A stretch of 64,000 nt of DNA, taken from positions 1,922,001 to 1,986,000 of the forward strand of contig NZ_RJKL01000001.1 of the NCBI RefSeq assembly GCF_003751945.1, read 5' to 3'. Both the position numbers and the translations under genes were made by a program. Positions within the stretch are counted from its first letter, which is position 1. Each line of letters starts with the position of its first letter. Source of the DNA: Couchioplanes caeruleus (lineage in GTDB: Bacteria; Actinomycetota; Actinomycetes; Mycobacteriales; Micromonosporaceae). Positions 51,573-60,445 of this stretch are shown here, piece by piece. The notes below the pieces were generated by a model. The model had not been told where the DNA came from. It saw only the letters and a list, made by a program, of their open reading frames with translations, and ran no database searches.

Positions 51573-52151
51573 ATGGACGTCACCTACTTCTTCGATCCGG
51601 CCTGCCCGTTCACCTGGCGCACGTCGCGGTGGCTGGTGGCCGTGGCGCCGGAGCGCAATCTGACGGTGCGGTGGCGGGCGTTCAGCCTGTCCATCCTCAA
51701 CGGTGACGACATCCCGGAGCGTTACCGGGCGGTGGCGGCGGCGTCCAGCAGGGCGTTGCGGCTGGTCGAGGCGTTGCGTGCCGATCACCGCGACGACGAC
51801 GTCGCCGCGTTCTACACCGAGATGGGCACACGGACGCACGAGGCGGGCACGCCCCTGAGCGACGAGATCGTGGTGCAGGCGGCCACGGCCGCCGGGATCG
51901 CCGACCCCGAGGCGGTGCTGGACGACGCCTCGTGGGACGAGGCCGTCCGTGAGTCGCACGAGCTGGCGTTCGGCTCGGCGGGGCCGGACATCGGCTCGCC
52001 GGTGCTGCTGGTCGAGGGCGCGGCCCGGGCCGTGCACGGCCCGGTGATCGGCGACGTGCCCGCTCGGGAGGAGGCCCTCGCGATCTGGGACGCGGTGGTG
52101 CCGCTGGCCCGCAGCGACACCTTCTTCACCCTTCAGCGTGGCCATTCCTGA
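51573..52151 (+). CDS. DsbA-family oxidoreductase, Rv2466c-like (mycothiol-dependent nitroreductase type)
   Basis: A 192-residue thioredoxin-fold protein. The N-terminus MDVTYFFDPACPFTWRTSRW carries one active-site Cys in a C-P-F-T-W motif, where Rv2466c has C-P-W-C; the second Cys is absent. The helical insert (ERYRAVAAASSRALRLVEAL) and the cis-Pro region I-G-S-P-V-L-L-V-E-G are present. Rv2466c uses mycothiol as electron donor; a single-Cys site suggests isomerase- or transferase-like chemistry. TAGGAT (51559-51564), spanning the previous stop, ends eight bases before the ATG, so a leaderless transcript is possible. Confidence 0.85.
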   Translation: MDVTYFFDPACPFTWRTSRWLVAVAPERNLTVRWRAFSLSILNGDDIPERYRAVAAASSRALRLVEALRADHRDDDVAAFYTEMGTRTHEAGTPLSDEIVVQAATAAGIADPEAVLDDASWDEAVRESHELAFGSAGPDIGSPVLLVEGAARAVHGPVIGDVPAREEALAIWDAVVPLARSDTFFTLQRGHS

Positions 52152-52194
52152 CCTCGGCGTTTGCGGGCCGCTTCCCGGCGGGTACAGGCCCGCC

Positions 52195-52464
52195 ATGGTC
52201 GAGCCGCACGTCACCTTGGACCCGAACAGCCTGAGCCCGGTCGAGGAGAAGCTCCGCGGGCCGCTGGAGAAGCAGCTCTCCTCGGCCCTGCAGGCCGCGA
52301 CCGAGCGGGTCTGCGACGAGTACGCCGGGGAGCCGGTCGACGAGGTCGCCACGGAGCTGCTCGACGAGACGAAGTCCGGCCTGCACCGCGACATCGCCGA
52401 CGGATTCGTGCCGGACCAGCGCGAGCTGCGCCGCGTCGCGGAGGCCATCGTCCGCGAAGCCTGA
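52195..52464 (+). CDS. Small acidic helical protein of unknown function
   Basis: An 89-residue protein from ATG 52195. Its sequence (LDPNSLSPVEEKLRGPLEKQ, LSSALQAATERVCDEYAGEP, VDEVATELLDETKSGLHRDI) is helical and acidic with one Cys; no family recognised. A TACAGG hexamer ends six bases upstream, and no ribosome site is seen, so it may be leaderless. Tandem repeats follow its stop. Confidence 0.65.
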   Translation: MVEPHVTLDPNSLSPVEEKLRGPLEKQLSSALQAATERVCDEYAGEPVDEVATELLDETKSGLHRDIADGFVPDQRELRRVAEAIVREA

Positions 52465-52472
52465 TCCCGCCG

Positions 52473-52569
52473 GCCGGTCATCGCACCCGGGTGACGGGCC
52501 ACCAGCCGGTCACCGCACCCGGGTGGCGCGGTCGCCGGCCGGTCACGCACCCGGGTGGCGGGGTCGCCG
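52473..52569. repeat. Three tandem 32-33 bp repeats between convergent genes
   Basis: Units start with GCCGGTCA and contain GCACCCGGGTGRCG at 52473-52504, 52505-52537 and 52538-52569, with a truncated fourth unit entering the next gene's end. Each has the palindrome CACCCGGGTG or a near version, so the array may act as terminator. Confidence 0.8.
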
Positions 52570-52579
52570 GCCGGGCCGG

Positions 52580-55500
52580 TCAGCCCATGCGGGTGAGGGC
52601 GGCGCGGACGCGGCTCATGTCCCGGCGGCGCCGTTCGAGGGTCATGGCCAGGCCGACGAGCAGCAGGCCGGCGACGGCGAGCGGGATCCAGCGCGGCAGC
52701 AGGTCCCACACCAGGACCACTTCGTGCAGGGCCACCAGCGCCAGCACCGCCCCGCCGGTCACCACCGGCGCCTGCAGGCGTGCCCGGGCCCCGGCGAGCA
52801 CCACCGCCAGCGCCGCCACCCCGAGCAGCAGCCGGCGCACCGGCTCGCCGTCGGCGATCAGCACCGACGCCAGGGTGGGCAGCAGCGCGGCGGCGAGCGC
52901 CGGACCGTAGGCCACCCAGCTCGACATCGCGGCGCGGCGGCGGGCCAGCCAGCCGGCGAGCAGCGCCACCGCGGCCGCCGGGATCGTGTACGCCTCCACG
53001 ACCGCGACCTGCTCCGCGGCCAGCAGCAGCCACCACCCGCCGAGCTCCACCGAGGCCGCCGCGACGACGTGCGAGCGCCGTCCGCCCGCCTTCCGGACCA
53101 GCGCGCGGACGCCCAACGCCACGCCCCAGAGGGTGCACACGGCGGCCGCATACCGGATCGAACCGACCGTGAGCAGCAGCGCCACGCCGGCCCCGCCATG
53201 CGCCGCCGCCTGCACCACACGCCCCTCCACCGCGCGGCGCCCCGAAAGCACGCCCGCCCGGGAAAGCACGCCAGCCCCGGAAAGCACGCCCACCGGGGAC
53301 AGCACGCCCACCGGAGAAGACACGCCCGCCGCGCCGCGCGCCAGGAGGACGCCGGCCGCCAGCACCACGGCCGCCGCGGCCAGCACGAGGAGAGCCGTGC
53401 GTTCCACGGGCAGCGCCGCAGCCCGCCCGGCCGTGTACGCCATGACCAGCGCGGACCCCGCAGCCCCCGCCCATCCGGCGACCCGCGCCGCGAGCGCCCG
53501 GCCGCCGGCACCGGCCGCCACACCCGCGACCAGCGTCGCGCCGAAGGCGGCCAGCGTCGCCGCGTGCGTGGCCAGTGCCCCGGCAAGCGCGGCGCCGACC
53601 AGCCCGGCCCCCACCGGCGTCATGACCGCGGCACGCCGGGCGGTGCCGTGCAGCGCCGCCACGACCAGACCCGCGAGGCCGGCGAGCAGCGCCGCACCCG
53701 GCACGCCGGGCCAGGGTGCCCGCGCCGCCGCCGTGGCAAGCACCGCCGCCACCGCGACGACCGGCGCCGCCGTCCAGAGCGCCGCTCGCCACCCGCGCAG
53801 CAGCCGGGCGCCGACGGCCGCCGCGACCGCGGCGATCGCCAGGGCGGCGACGTCGGCCCACGCCACGAACCCGGTCCACCGCGACCCGGCGTGCAGCCAG
53901 GGTCCGGCGAAGAGCGTCAGCAGACCATCCGCCACCCCGGCGAGGAGCGTGACACCCAGCACCGCCCCGGCAACCCCGGCCCGCCACGACTCCGGTCCCC
54001 GCACCGCCGGCACCATCGACGCGGTCAGCACCAGACCGGCGGCCGCGTAGATCGCGGGCGAGTCGCCCGAGGCCAGCGCCCACGCCGGCGCGGTCACGAC
54101 CACCAGCAGCAGCGCGGACGACGCCCACCCCCGGTCGATCCGGTACACCACCGCGACCAGCGCCGCGGCGGCGGCCAGGGCCACCCGGCTCTGCACCGCG
54201 GGGGACCAGCCGGCCTCCGCGGCGGCCTGCCACAGCGCCGCCGGGACGGCCGGGACAGCCACGGCGAGGGCCACGCCCCCGATCCATCGGGGCGCTCGCC
54301 ACGTCGTCACCGCCGCGATGGCGGCGACGGCCACGAGCGTCGCCGCGGCCACCCCCGGCCGCTGCCACGAGACCACCACCGCGTGCGCCGTCAGCAGCGC
54401 CGCGACGCCGGACGCCCAGCCGGCACCGCGTGCCACCAGCAGGAGCGCGGCCACCACGACCGCGAGGTCCAGCGGGGAGGCACTCCACCAGGGCAGGCCG
54501 AACCCGGCGGGTACCGCCAGCGCCAGCACCGCCGCCCCGGCGAGTCCGGCCGGGACGAGTGGCAGCAGGGTCATCGCACCCGCGGTCAGCACCGCGATCA
54601 TCGCGGGAAGCCGCCAGTCGGCGTCCCCGGTCAGCACCGCGGTCCCCGTCTCCTGCACGGCCACCAGTGCCGCCAGGCCCCCGACGGCGAGGGCACCGAG
54701 GCGCGGCCCCGGGCGGACGGCGACGGGAAGCAGACGCACCACCAGCGCCGACGCCGTCACAACCAGGGCGACCAGGACGGGCGCCAGGTGGTCGCCACCG
54801 GCGACCGCAGCGAACCGACCGCCGGCGATCACGGAAGCGACCACCACCAGGGCGCCGGCGCCGGCCCGCACGGCGGGCCACGGCGTCCCCCGCGTGCCCG
54901 CGAGCACCACCAGCGCCGCCACGACCAGCGCCGCGCCCGCCACCGCGGCCTTCCCGGCCGTCCCGGCCAGCGCCAGCGCGGTCAGCCCGGCGAGCCCCGC
55001 GACACCGGCCGCCAGCGCGCCGAGACCGTACGCGGCGATCTGCACCGCGCCCACCGCCGACGGCCGCAGCCGGACGACGGCCAGGTCGACCAGTGCGACG
55101 GCGCTCAGCGTGAACGCCCACCCTGCCGCGTCCGGGTGGAACGGCGCGACCAACAGCGGCAGCACCGGCTGGGCCACCGCCAGTGCGACGAAGCGCGGGC
55201 CGACCAGGCCGGTGACGTGCTCGTATCCGGCGGCGACCGCGGCGGTCACCGCGCAGACGGCCCCCGCGTAGCCGAGCGCCGAGTAGTCCGCGATGCCGAA
55301 CAGGTTGACGTACCAGGCCGCGTACCCGTCGAGCAGGACCAGCAGCAGGCCGACCGCGGCGAAGGTCTCCGCGGTGGCGGTCAGCCGCCGGCGGAGCGCG
55401 ACCAGCGGCGCGGTGAGGGCCACGACGGTGACGACGGCGAGCAGCCCGGCGCGGCCCTTCAGCCCGAACTGCGACCAGGCCACGGCGGTGAACACGATCG

Positions 55501-55903
55501 CGGCGATGGCCAGCAGCAGGCCGCCGAGGGAGAACAGGGTGTTCTGCACCAGCTTGGTGGACGCCTCGGTCACCAGCCGGGCGGAGGCCTCGGCGGTGGC
55601 CGTGGTCACCGGCGCGGTCATCGCGGGCGCGCCGGCCGGCCGCGGCGCGGCCTTCGCGGCGGTGGAGACGGCGGCACGCACCCGCGCGGCGGCGGCTTCG
55701 CGCCCGGTCCAGGCCCGGCGCAGCGCCCCGTCGGCGGCCGTCACCGCTTCCCGAGCGGCCACCAGCCTGGCGGTCAGCACGGGAATCTCCGCGTCGAGGC
55801 GAACGACCTCGGCGGCGTCGGGGTCCGGGCCGCGGCCGCAGGCCGGGCAGCCGGTGGCCAGCGAGGCTTCGGTACGGCAGAAGGGGCACGGGTACGAGGT
55901 CAC
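52580..55903 (-). CDS. Giant polytopic membrane protein with N-terminal zinc ribbon (SCO7613-like)
   Basis: An 1107-residue protein with a GTG start at 55901-55903. The N-terminus has a zinc-ribbon CPFCRTEASLATGCPACG (two CxxC pairs), a coiled-coil region (30-75) and then roughly 30 hydrophobic segments to the end. The first helices (LFSLGGLLLAIAAIVFTAVA, WSQFGLKGRAGLLAVVTVVA) resemble DUF2157-type membrane proteins, and overall it matches the actinobacterial SCO7613 C-terminal-domain family. The function is unknown. An array of 18-bp repeats (53244-53333) encodes GVLSPV/GVLSGA-type hexapeptides within a loop near residue 865. Confidence 0.8.
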   Translation of the reverse strand: MTSYPCPFCRTEASLATGCPACGRGPDPDAAEVVRLDAEIPVLTARLVAAREAVTAADGALRRAWTGREAAAARVRAAVSTAAKAAPRPAGAPAMTAPVTTATAEASARLVTEASTKLVQNTLFSLGGLLLAIAAIVFTAVAWSQFGLKGRAGLLAVVTVVALTAPLVALRRRLTATAETFAAVGLLLVLLDGYAAWYVNLFGIADYSALGYAGAVCAVTAAVAAGYEHVTGLVGPRFVALAVAQPVLPLLVAPFHPDAAGWAFTLSAVALVDLAVVRLRPSAVGAVQIAAYGLGALAAGVAGLAGLTALALAGTAGKAAVAGAALVVAALVVLAGTRGTPWPAVRAGAGALVVVASVIAGGRFAAVAGGDHLAPVLVALVVTASALVVRLLPVAVRPGPRLGALAVGGLAALVAVQETGTAVLTGDADWRLPAMIAVLTAGAMTLLPLVPAGLAGAAVLALAVPAGFGLPWWSASPLDLAVVVAALLLVARGAGWASGVAALLTAHAVVVSWQRPGVAAATLVAVAAIAAVTTWRAPRWIGGVALAVAVPAVPAALWQAAAEAGWSPAVQSRVALAAAAALVAVVYRIDRGWASSALLLVVVTAPAWALASGDSPAIYAAAGLVLTASMVPAVRGPESWRAGVAGAVLGVTLLAGVADGLLTLFAGPWLHAGSRWTGFVAWADVAALAIAAVAAAVGARLLRGWRAALWTAAPVVAVAAVLATAAARAPWPGVPGAALLAGLAGLVVAALHGTARRAAVMTPVGAGLVGAALAGALATHAATLAAFGATLVAGVAAGAGGRALAARVAGWAGAAGSALVMAYTAGRAAALPVERTALLVLAAAAVVLAAGVLLARGAAGVSSPVGVLSPVGVLSGAGVLSRAGVLSGRRAVEGRVVQAAAHGGAGVALLLTVGSIRYAAAVCTLWGVALGVRALVRKAGGRRSHVVAAASVELGGWWLLLAAEQVAVVEAYTIPAAAVALLAGWLARRRAAMSSWVAYGPALAAALLPTLASVLIADGEPVRRLLLGVAALAVVLAGARARLQAPVVTGGAVLALVALHEVVLVWDLLPRWIPLAVAGLLLVGLAMTLERRRRDMSRVRAALTRMG
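53244..53333. repeat. Five 18-bp tandem repeats inside the SCO7613-like gene
   Basis: Five units of the type GAAAGCACGCCCGCCCGG encode (leftward) GVLSRA, GVLSGA, GVLSPV and related hexapeptides in an inter-helix loop. The unit length keeps the frame, so copy number can vary without frameshift. Confidence 0.85.
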
Positions 55904-55961
55904 GCCGTAGATCCTCGCGGCCCGGGCCGCGGAACTCCTGAGTCGTCGTACTCAGCGGTAA

Positions 55962-58586
55962 CTAGGTGGTCGGCCGGTGCAGGGTGAGGATGAGGTCGAC
56001 GACCAGGGCGGTCCAGCCGGTCTGATGCCACGCGCCCAGCCCGGCGCCGTTGTCGCCGTGGAAGTACTCCGGGAAGACGATCAGGTCCTTCCAGGCCGGG
56101 TGGTTCTGGAGGAGCTCGCAGGCCCCGTAGATCGGCCGCCGGCCCTGCGAGTCGGGCACGAACAGCGACACCAACCGCCGGGACAGGTCGTCGGCAACCC
56201 GGCTGAGCGGCATCTTCGTCTGCGAGCCGGTGGGGTACTCCACCTGCAGGTCGTCGCCGAAGAACGCGGCGAAGTCCCGCAGCGCCTCGATGAGCAGGAA
56301 GTTCACCGGCATCCAGAGCGGGCCCCGCCAGTTCGAGTTGCCGCCGAACAGGCCGCTGGTGCTCTCCGCCGGCTCGTAGCCGACGGTGAAGTCCGAGCCG
56401 CCCAGCGACACCGTGAAGGGCTTCTCCAGGTGCGAGCGCGACAGCGTACGCAACCCGTACGGGGACAGGAACTCCTCCGGGTCGAGCATCCGGGCCAGGA
56501 CCCGCAGCAACTGGTCCTGACCCACCATCGACAGCAGGCGCTGCTGGCGCCCGTCCGCCGACAGCCGCCGGGCGCTGATCACGTCGGCGTAGTCCGGCCG
56601 GTTGGCCAGCAGCCAGCGCAACCGGGCCCCGAGCTCCGGCAGCCGGTTCAGCGTGCCGGCGCTCAGCCGGGTGGTCGCCGCGAGCGGGAGCAGGCCGACG
56701 ATCGAGCGAGCCTTGAGCGGCAGCTTGTGGCCGTCCGGTAGGCGCAGCACGTCGTAGAAGAAGCAGTCCTCCTCGTCCCACAGGCCCTGCCGGTACGCCG
56801 CCTCCGCGATATACGCGAAGTGCTCGAAGAACTTGGTCGCCATGTCCTCGTAGGCGCGGTCGTGCAGCGCGAGGTGGACCGACATGTCCAACAGGTTGAG
56901 CGCGTACATCGCCATCCAGCCGGTGCCGTCGGACTGCTCGAGGACGCCGGCCACCGGCAGGGCGGCCGAGCGGTCGAACGGGCCGACGTTGTCCAGGCCG
57001 AGGAAGCCGCCCTCGAACACGTTCATGCCGCCGACGTCCTTGCGGTTGACCCACCAGGTGAAGTTCAGCAGCAGCTTGTGCATGATCCGGGCCAGGAAGT
57101 CGTGGTCGTGCCCGCCGTCGATCTCGAAGACCTTCAGCGCCGCCCACGCATGCACCGGCGGGTTCACGTCACCGAACGCCCACTCGTACGCGGGGATCTG
57201 GCCGTTGGGGTGCATGTACCACTCGCGCAAGAGCAACAGGAGCTGCGCCTTGGCGAAGCCCGGATCGACGCGGGCGATCGTCACGCAGTGGAACGCCAGG
57301 TCCCAGGCGGCGTACCAGGGATACTCCCAGGGATCGGGCATGGAGATCACGTCGAAGCTGTTCATGTGCCACCAGGCGTTGTTGCGCCCGTAGCGCCGAC
57401 CCGGCGGCGGCGGCGGCGACCCCGGATCGCCGTGCAGCCACCGCTTGACGTCGAAGTGGTAGAACTGCTTTCCCCACATCAGCCCGGCGATGCCCTGCCG
57501 GACGACGGCGGCTTCCTCCGCGGACGCCGCCGCCGGGATGAGCTCGGCGAAGAAGGCGTCCGCCTCGGCCCGGCGGGCCGCGACCACCTCGGCGAAGCCG
57601 GCCCCGAGGTCGAGCTCCACCGGTTCGTCCGCCTCGGTCAGCCGCAGCCGGATCTCGCGGCTCTCCCCCGGCCCGAGCGTGACCTTGTAGTGCAGGGCGC
57701 CCTTGGTGCCGGTGCCTGCCGGGTTCACCGTGGGGGCCCCGGCCACGAGGAAGTCGTTGACGCCGTCCTTGGGAAACATGCTCGTGCCGGGCAACCCCCA
57801 CAGGCGCTGCGAGTTCGTCTCGTTGTCGCACATCAGGGCCTGTGGGTCGCCCTCACCCGCGAGCGTCAGGTACCCGAGGCTGCGGTGCAGGCCGGTGAGG
57901 CGGCCCGGCGTTCCGGCCAGCACCGGGACCCGGCGGTTGGGCAGCCCCCACGACCAGGTGTTGCGGAACCACAGGGTCGGCAGAACGTGCAGGGTCGCCT
58001 CGTCCGGCCCCCGGTTGGCGACGCTGATCACGATGCACAGGTCCCGCGGCGAGGCCTTGGCGTAGTTGACGGTCACCACCCAGAACCGGTCGTCATCGAA
58101 GACGCCGGTGTCGACGAGCTCGTACTCCGGCTCGTCCCGGGAGCGCCGCCCGTTGACGGTGACCAGCTCGTTGTACGGAAACGGGGCCTGCGGATAGTGG
58201 TAGCGCCAGGTCATCCACGAGTGGGTGGGCGTGGAGTCCTGGTACCACCAGTACTCCTTGACGTCCTCCCCGTGGTTGCCGCCGTCGCCGCCGAGCCCGA
58301 ACATCCGCTCCTTGATGATCGGATCCCGGCCGTTCCACAACCCGAGGGCGAAACAGAACGTCTGCCGGTCGTCACAGATGCCGGCCATGCCGTCGTCGTT
58401 CCACCGGTACGCCCGCGAGCGCGCATGATCGTGCGGGAAGTAGTCCCACGCGGTGCCGTGCTCGCTGTAGTCCTCCCGTACGGTGCCCCAGGCCCGCTCG
58501 GCGAGGTACGGCCCCCAGGCTCGCCACGGCTGCTCCCCGGAGTCCGCCTGCGCCAGGCGCTCCCGCTCCGCCACGCCGTAGCTCAC
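55962..58586 (-). CDS. GH63-like glucosidase (MGH1-type glycoside hydrolase)
   Basis: An 874-residue enzyme; the GTG at 58584-58586 has AGGAGG upstream, better than starts further out. The sequence matches the large bacterial GH63-type family: WGPYLAERAWGTVREDYSEH, YFPHDHARSRAYRWNDDGMA at the N-terminus, then the (alpha/alpha)6 barrel with YGRNNAWWHMNSFDVISMPD, EYPWYAAWDLAFHCVTIARV (Asp of W-D general acid region), NGQIPAYEWAFGDVNPPVHA and GGNSNWRGPLWMPVNFLLIE. It has no signal peptide. Members act on alpha-glucosides such as mannosylglycerate- or glucosylglycerate-type compatible solutes. A second glucan-active enzyme lies at the window end. Confidence 0.88.
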   Translation of the reverse strand: MSYGVAERERLAQADSGEQPWRAWGPYLAERAWGTVREDYSEHGTAWDYFPHDHARSRAYRWNDDGMAGICDDRQTFCFALGLWNGRDPIIKERMFGLGGDGGNHGEDVKEYWWYQDSTPTHSWMTWRYHYPQAPFPYNELVTVNGRRSRDEPEYELVDTGVFDDDRFWVVTVNYAKASPRDLCIVISVANRGPDEATLHVLPTLWFRNTWSWGLPNRRVPVLAGTPGRLTGLHRSLGYLTLAGEGDPQALMCDNETNSQRLWGLPGTSMFPKDGVNDFLVAGAPTVNPAGTGTKGALHYKVTLGPGESREIRLRLTEADEPVELDLGAGFAEVVAARRAEADAFFAELIPAAASAEEAAVVRQGIAGLMWGKQFYHFDVKRWLHGDPGSPPPPPGRRYGRNNAWWHMNSFDVISMPDPWEYPWYAAWDLAFHCVTIARVDPGFAKAQLLLLLREWYMHPNGQIPAYEWAFGDVNPPVHAWAALKVFEIDGGHDHDFLARIMHKLLLNFTWWVNRKDVGGMNVFEGGFLGLDNVGPFDRSAALPVAGVLEQSDGTGWMAMYALNLLDMSVHLALHDRAYEDMATKFFEHFAYIAEAAYRQGLWDEEDCFFYDVLRLPDGHKLPLKARSIVGLLPLAATTRLSAGTLNRLPELGARLRWLLANRPDYADVISARRLSADGRQQRLLSMVGQDQLLRVLARMLDPEEFLSPYGLRTLSRSHLEKPFTVSLGGSDFTVGYEPAESTSGLFGGNSNWRGPLWMPVNFLLIEALRDFAAFFGDDLQVEYPTGSQTKMPLSRVADDLSRRLVSLFVPDSQGRRPIYGACELLQNHPAWKDLIVFPEYFHGDNGAGLGAWHQTGWTALVVDLILTLHRPTT

Positions 58587-58856
58587 CCCCACCTCCTCGA
58601 CCGTCCCACCGCGGTAGCCGCTGCACCCGACACTAACGGACACCGTCACCTTATTGATCGACTACCGGATTCGCGGCCGCAAAGGGACCCATCCGCTCAG
58701 GCTCGCCTTGCCCCCGGACGGCGCGGCAGTCCGCTCGACCTCGGCGAGGGCAGGGCATACCGGGTGACTACTCGCCGGGGCGACCGTTGTCGTCTCGCTC
58801 GATGAGCGGCCGGGCATCGTGATGATCTGGTCGAGCGTGCCGTGGGCGGCGACCGG
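58587..58856. other. Intergenic region upstream of the GH63-like gene
   Basis: No open frame with a ribosome site was found. On the minus strand the stretch at about 58640-58670 is relatively AT-rich (TCAATAAGG, GTTAGTG) and probably holds the glucosidase promoter. Confidence 0.45.
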
Positions 58857-59678
58857 CTAATCTCCCGCCCACTTCTCGAGGTCGAGATTGTTCAGCACGT
58901 GGGGGGCGAACATGCCCAGGACGGCCAGGACCGCCACCAGGGTGAAGAGGGAGCGCAGCACCAGGGTCTCGCCCTTGCCACCGACCTTGACCGCCATGCC
59001 GTTCGGGACGCCGACCATGCGCCACATGCGGCGGCCGGTGGGGATGGGCCAGAGGATGGGGACGCCGTTCTTGGTGATCATGTCGCCGAAGAGGTGGACG
59101 ACGCAGCCGACGCCGACCGCCATTCCCAGCATCGGGTAGCCGCGGTCGCCCGGGAGGTGGGCCGCCGTGAACCAGGCGATCGCGCCGGACGTCAGGGTCA
59201 CGATCAGCCAGCCGGCGCGCTCGGCCCATTCGTCGAAAAGGCCGCGCAGGGCGAGGCCGGCCATGAGGAAGACGACCGCGACGACCGCCCATTTACCGTA
59301 CGAGGCGCAGAGCGTGGTCGTGCCCCAGCCCACGAGGCCTGCGAACGGCAGCGTGTGAGTGAACGTCCGGTGCCCGTTGGTGCGGCGCGGGTCGCGGCTG
59401 AGCTTCGTCGCGGTGTAGACGCCGAGCGAGACCTTCTCGACGACCTCCGCCACGAAGAGCGAGAAGACGCCGAAGGTGCGGGCCACCGTCGCGCCGCCCT
59501 GGTTGCGGGTGACCTTTCCGGACAGGTCCAGGTCGGGCAGCAGAGCACCGCCGGCGCAGACCGTGGCGCCGACCGCCACGGCGAGCGGGCTCTGGCCGTA
59601 CCCGCCGAAGTGGTCCATGGCCCAGCATCCGGCCAGCCAGACGGACGCACCCGACAGTGCGTGCGACGGACCCATCAT
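58857..59678 (-). CDS. YdjM-like membrane-bound metal-dependent hydrolase
   Basis: A 273-residue protein from ATG 59676-59678 (a second ATG follows directly). Features of the YdjM/LexA-binding inner-membrane hydrolase family: MMGPSHALSGASVWLAG with the conserved His, GGALLPDLDL with two Asp, the T-N-G-H-R-T-F-T-H-T motif (about residue 132) and HLFGDMITKNGVPILWPIPT with a third acidic group. Six or so helices are present. The His/Asp residues likely bind metal; E. coli YdjM is SOS-induced, but the substrate is unknown. Confidence 0.9.
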   Translation of the reverse strand: MMGPSHALSGASVWLAGCWAMDHFGGYGQSPLAVAVGATVCAGGALLPDLDLSGKVTRNQGGATVARTFGVFSLFVAEVVEKVSLGVYTATKLSRDPRRTNGHRTFTHTLPFAGLVGWGTTTLCASYGKWAVVAVVFLMAGLALRGLFDEWAERAGWLIVTLTSGAIAWFTAAHLPGDRGYPMLGMAVGVGCVVHLFGDMITKNGVPILWPIPTGRRMWRMVGVPNGMAVKVGGKGETLVLRSLFTLVAVLAVLGMFAPHVLNNLDLEKWAGD

Positions 59679-59770
59679 GGTTGTGCCCACCCCTCCCCGT
59701 AGGGCGACCACTGTCGCATCGAGGGATGGGGCAGGCAACGACCGCCACGTCCACTCTGGAGTGCGTAAGA

Positions 59771-60223
59771 TCACCGATGGTGCGGCGCGAGATGGGCGCG
59801 GTAGTACCGGTCGCGGTGGGCCGCGCCGTGTCGGGCGTGCTTCATCAGGCCGATGACCAGGAACGCGAGCGGGATCGCCGGCCAGAAGAAGTGCGCGCCG
59901 GAGAGCACCCACAGCCCGGTGAGAAGCACCGCCAGCAGCGCCACGATGCCGGCGTGGCGGCGCACGTCCCGGCGTGTCGCGGCGCGGGCCTGTGGCGTCT
60001 CGGCGAGCGCCCGACGGCCGCCGTCGGGCAGGTCGGCGGTGAGCGGGACGAGCTCGTCACGGTACGTGGCGGCGTACCCGGCGCTGAGCCGTTCCTCGCC
60101 CTCGTCCAGGGTGAGGCGGCCCTCGGCCATCGCGGCGCGCAGGATCGTGGCGACCTGCTCGCGCTCTGCGTCGGAGGTCCGGAGCCGTTGCGGGCCGGAC
60201 CACGGTGCGTCGCTGGGATGCAT
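59771..60223 (-). CDS. DUF1707 protein with two transmembrane helices
   Basis: A 150-residue protein with AGGAGG seven bases before the ATG at 60221-60223. The DUF1707 segment is clear: RTSDAEREQVATILRAAMAE, GRLTLDEGEERLSAGYAATY, RDELVPLTADLP (residues 15-70). A hydrophobic region (about 92-125) holds two helices (HAGIVALLAVLLTGLWVLSG and FFWPAIPLAFLVIGLMKHAR) and a basic His/Arg tail follows. DUF1707 proteins are common in actinobacteria and often adjoin two-component systems, as here, but the function is unknown. Confidence 0.9.
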   Translation of the reverse strand: MHPSDAPWSGPQRLRTSDAEREQVATILRAAMAEGRLTLDEGEERLSAGYAATYRDELVPLTADLPDGGRRALAETPQARAATRRDVRRHAGIVALLAVLLTGLWVLSGAHFFWPAIPLAFLVIGLMKHARHGAAHRDRYYRAHLAPHHR

Positions 60224-60432
60224 GTTGACCTCCTGGGTGTGGCATCTGGATCCAGGATGGCCGTTGCGCCGCCGGCAGGCGTCGCCCCGGCGGAGCATTC
60301 GCGGACGCGGCGAGCGACGCAGCCGAGGCGCACCGGCATACGCCACCGGGAGTACGTGACCGGCCCGTGGTACTCCCGGCGCGGCAGCGGGGAACCCGCC
60401 CGCACGCCGATGCCCGGCCGGCCGGGGTGCCG

Positions 60433-60438
60433 TAGCGT
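60433..60438 (+). promoter_or_regulatory. -10 element implying a leaderless two-component mRNA
   Basis: TAGCGT ends seven bases before the GTG start at 60446 with no ribosome site between, consistent with a leaderless transcript. Confidence 0.4.
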
Positions 60439-60445
60439 CGTCGGC

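Noticed and set aside
52523..55987. Plus-strand frame of about 1150 codons opposite the SCO7613-like gene
   Set aside because: Composition is dominated by Arg, His, Gly and Gln, with no motif; it is the antisense shadow of a hydrophobic protein.
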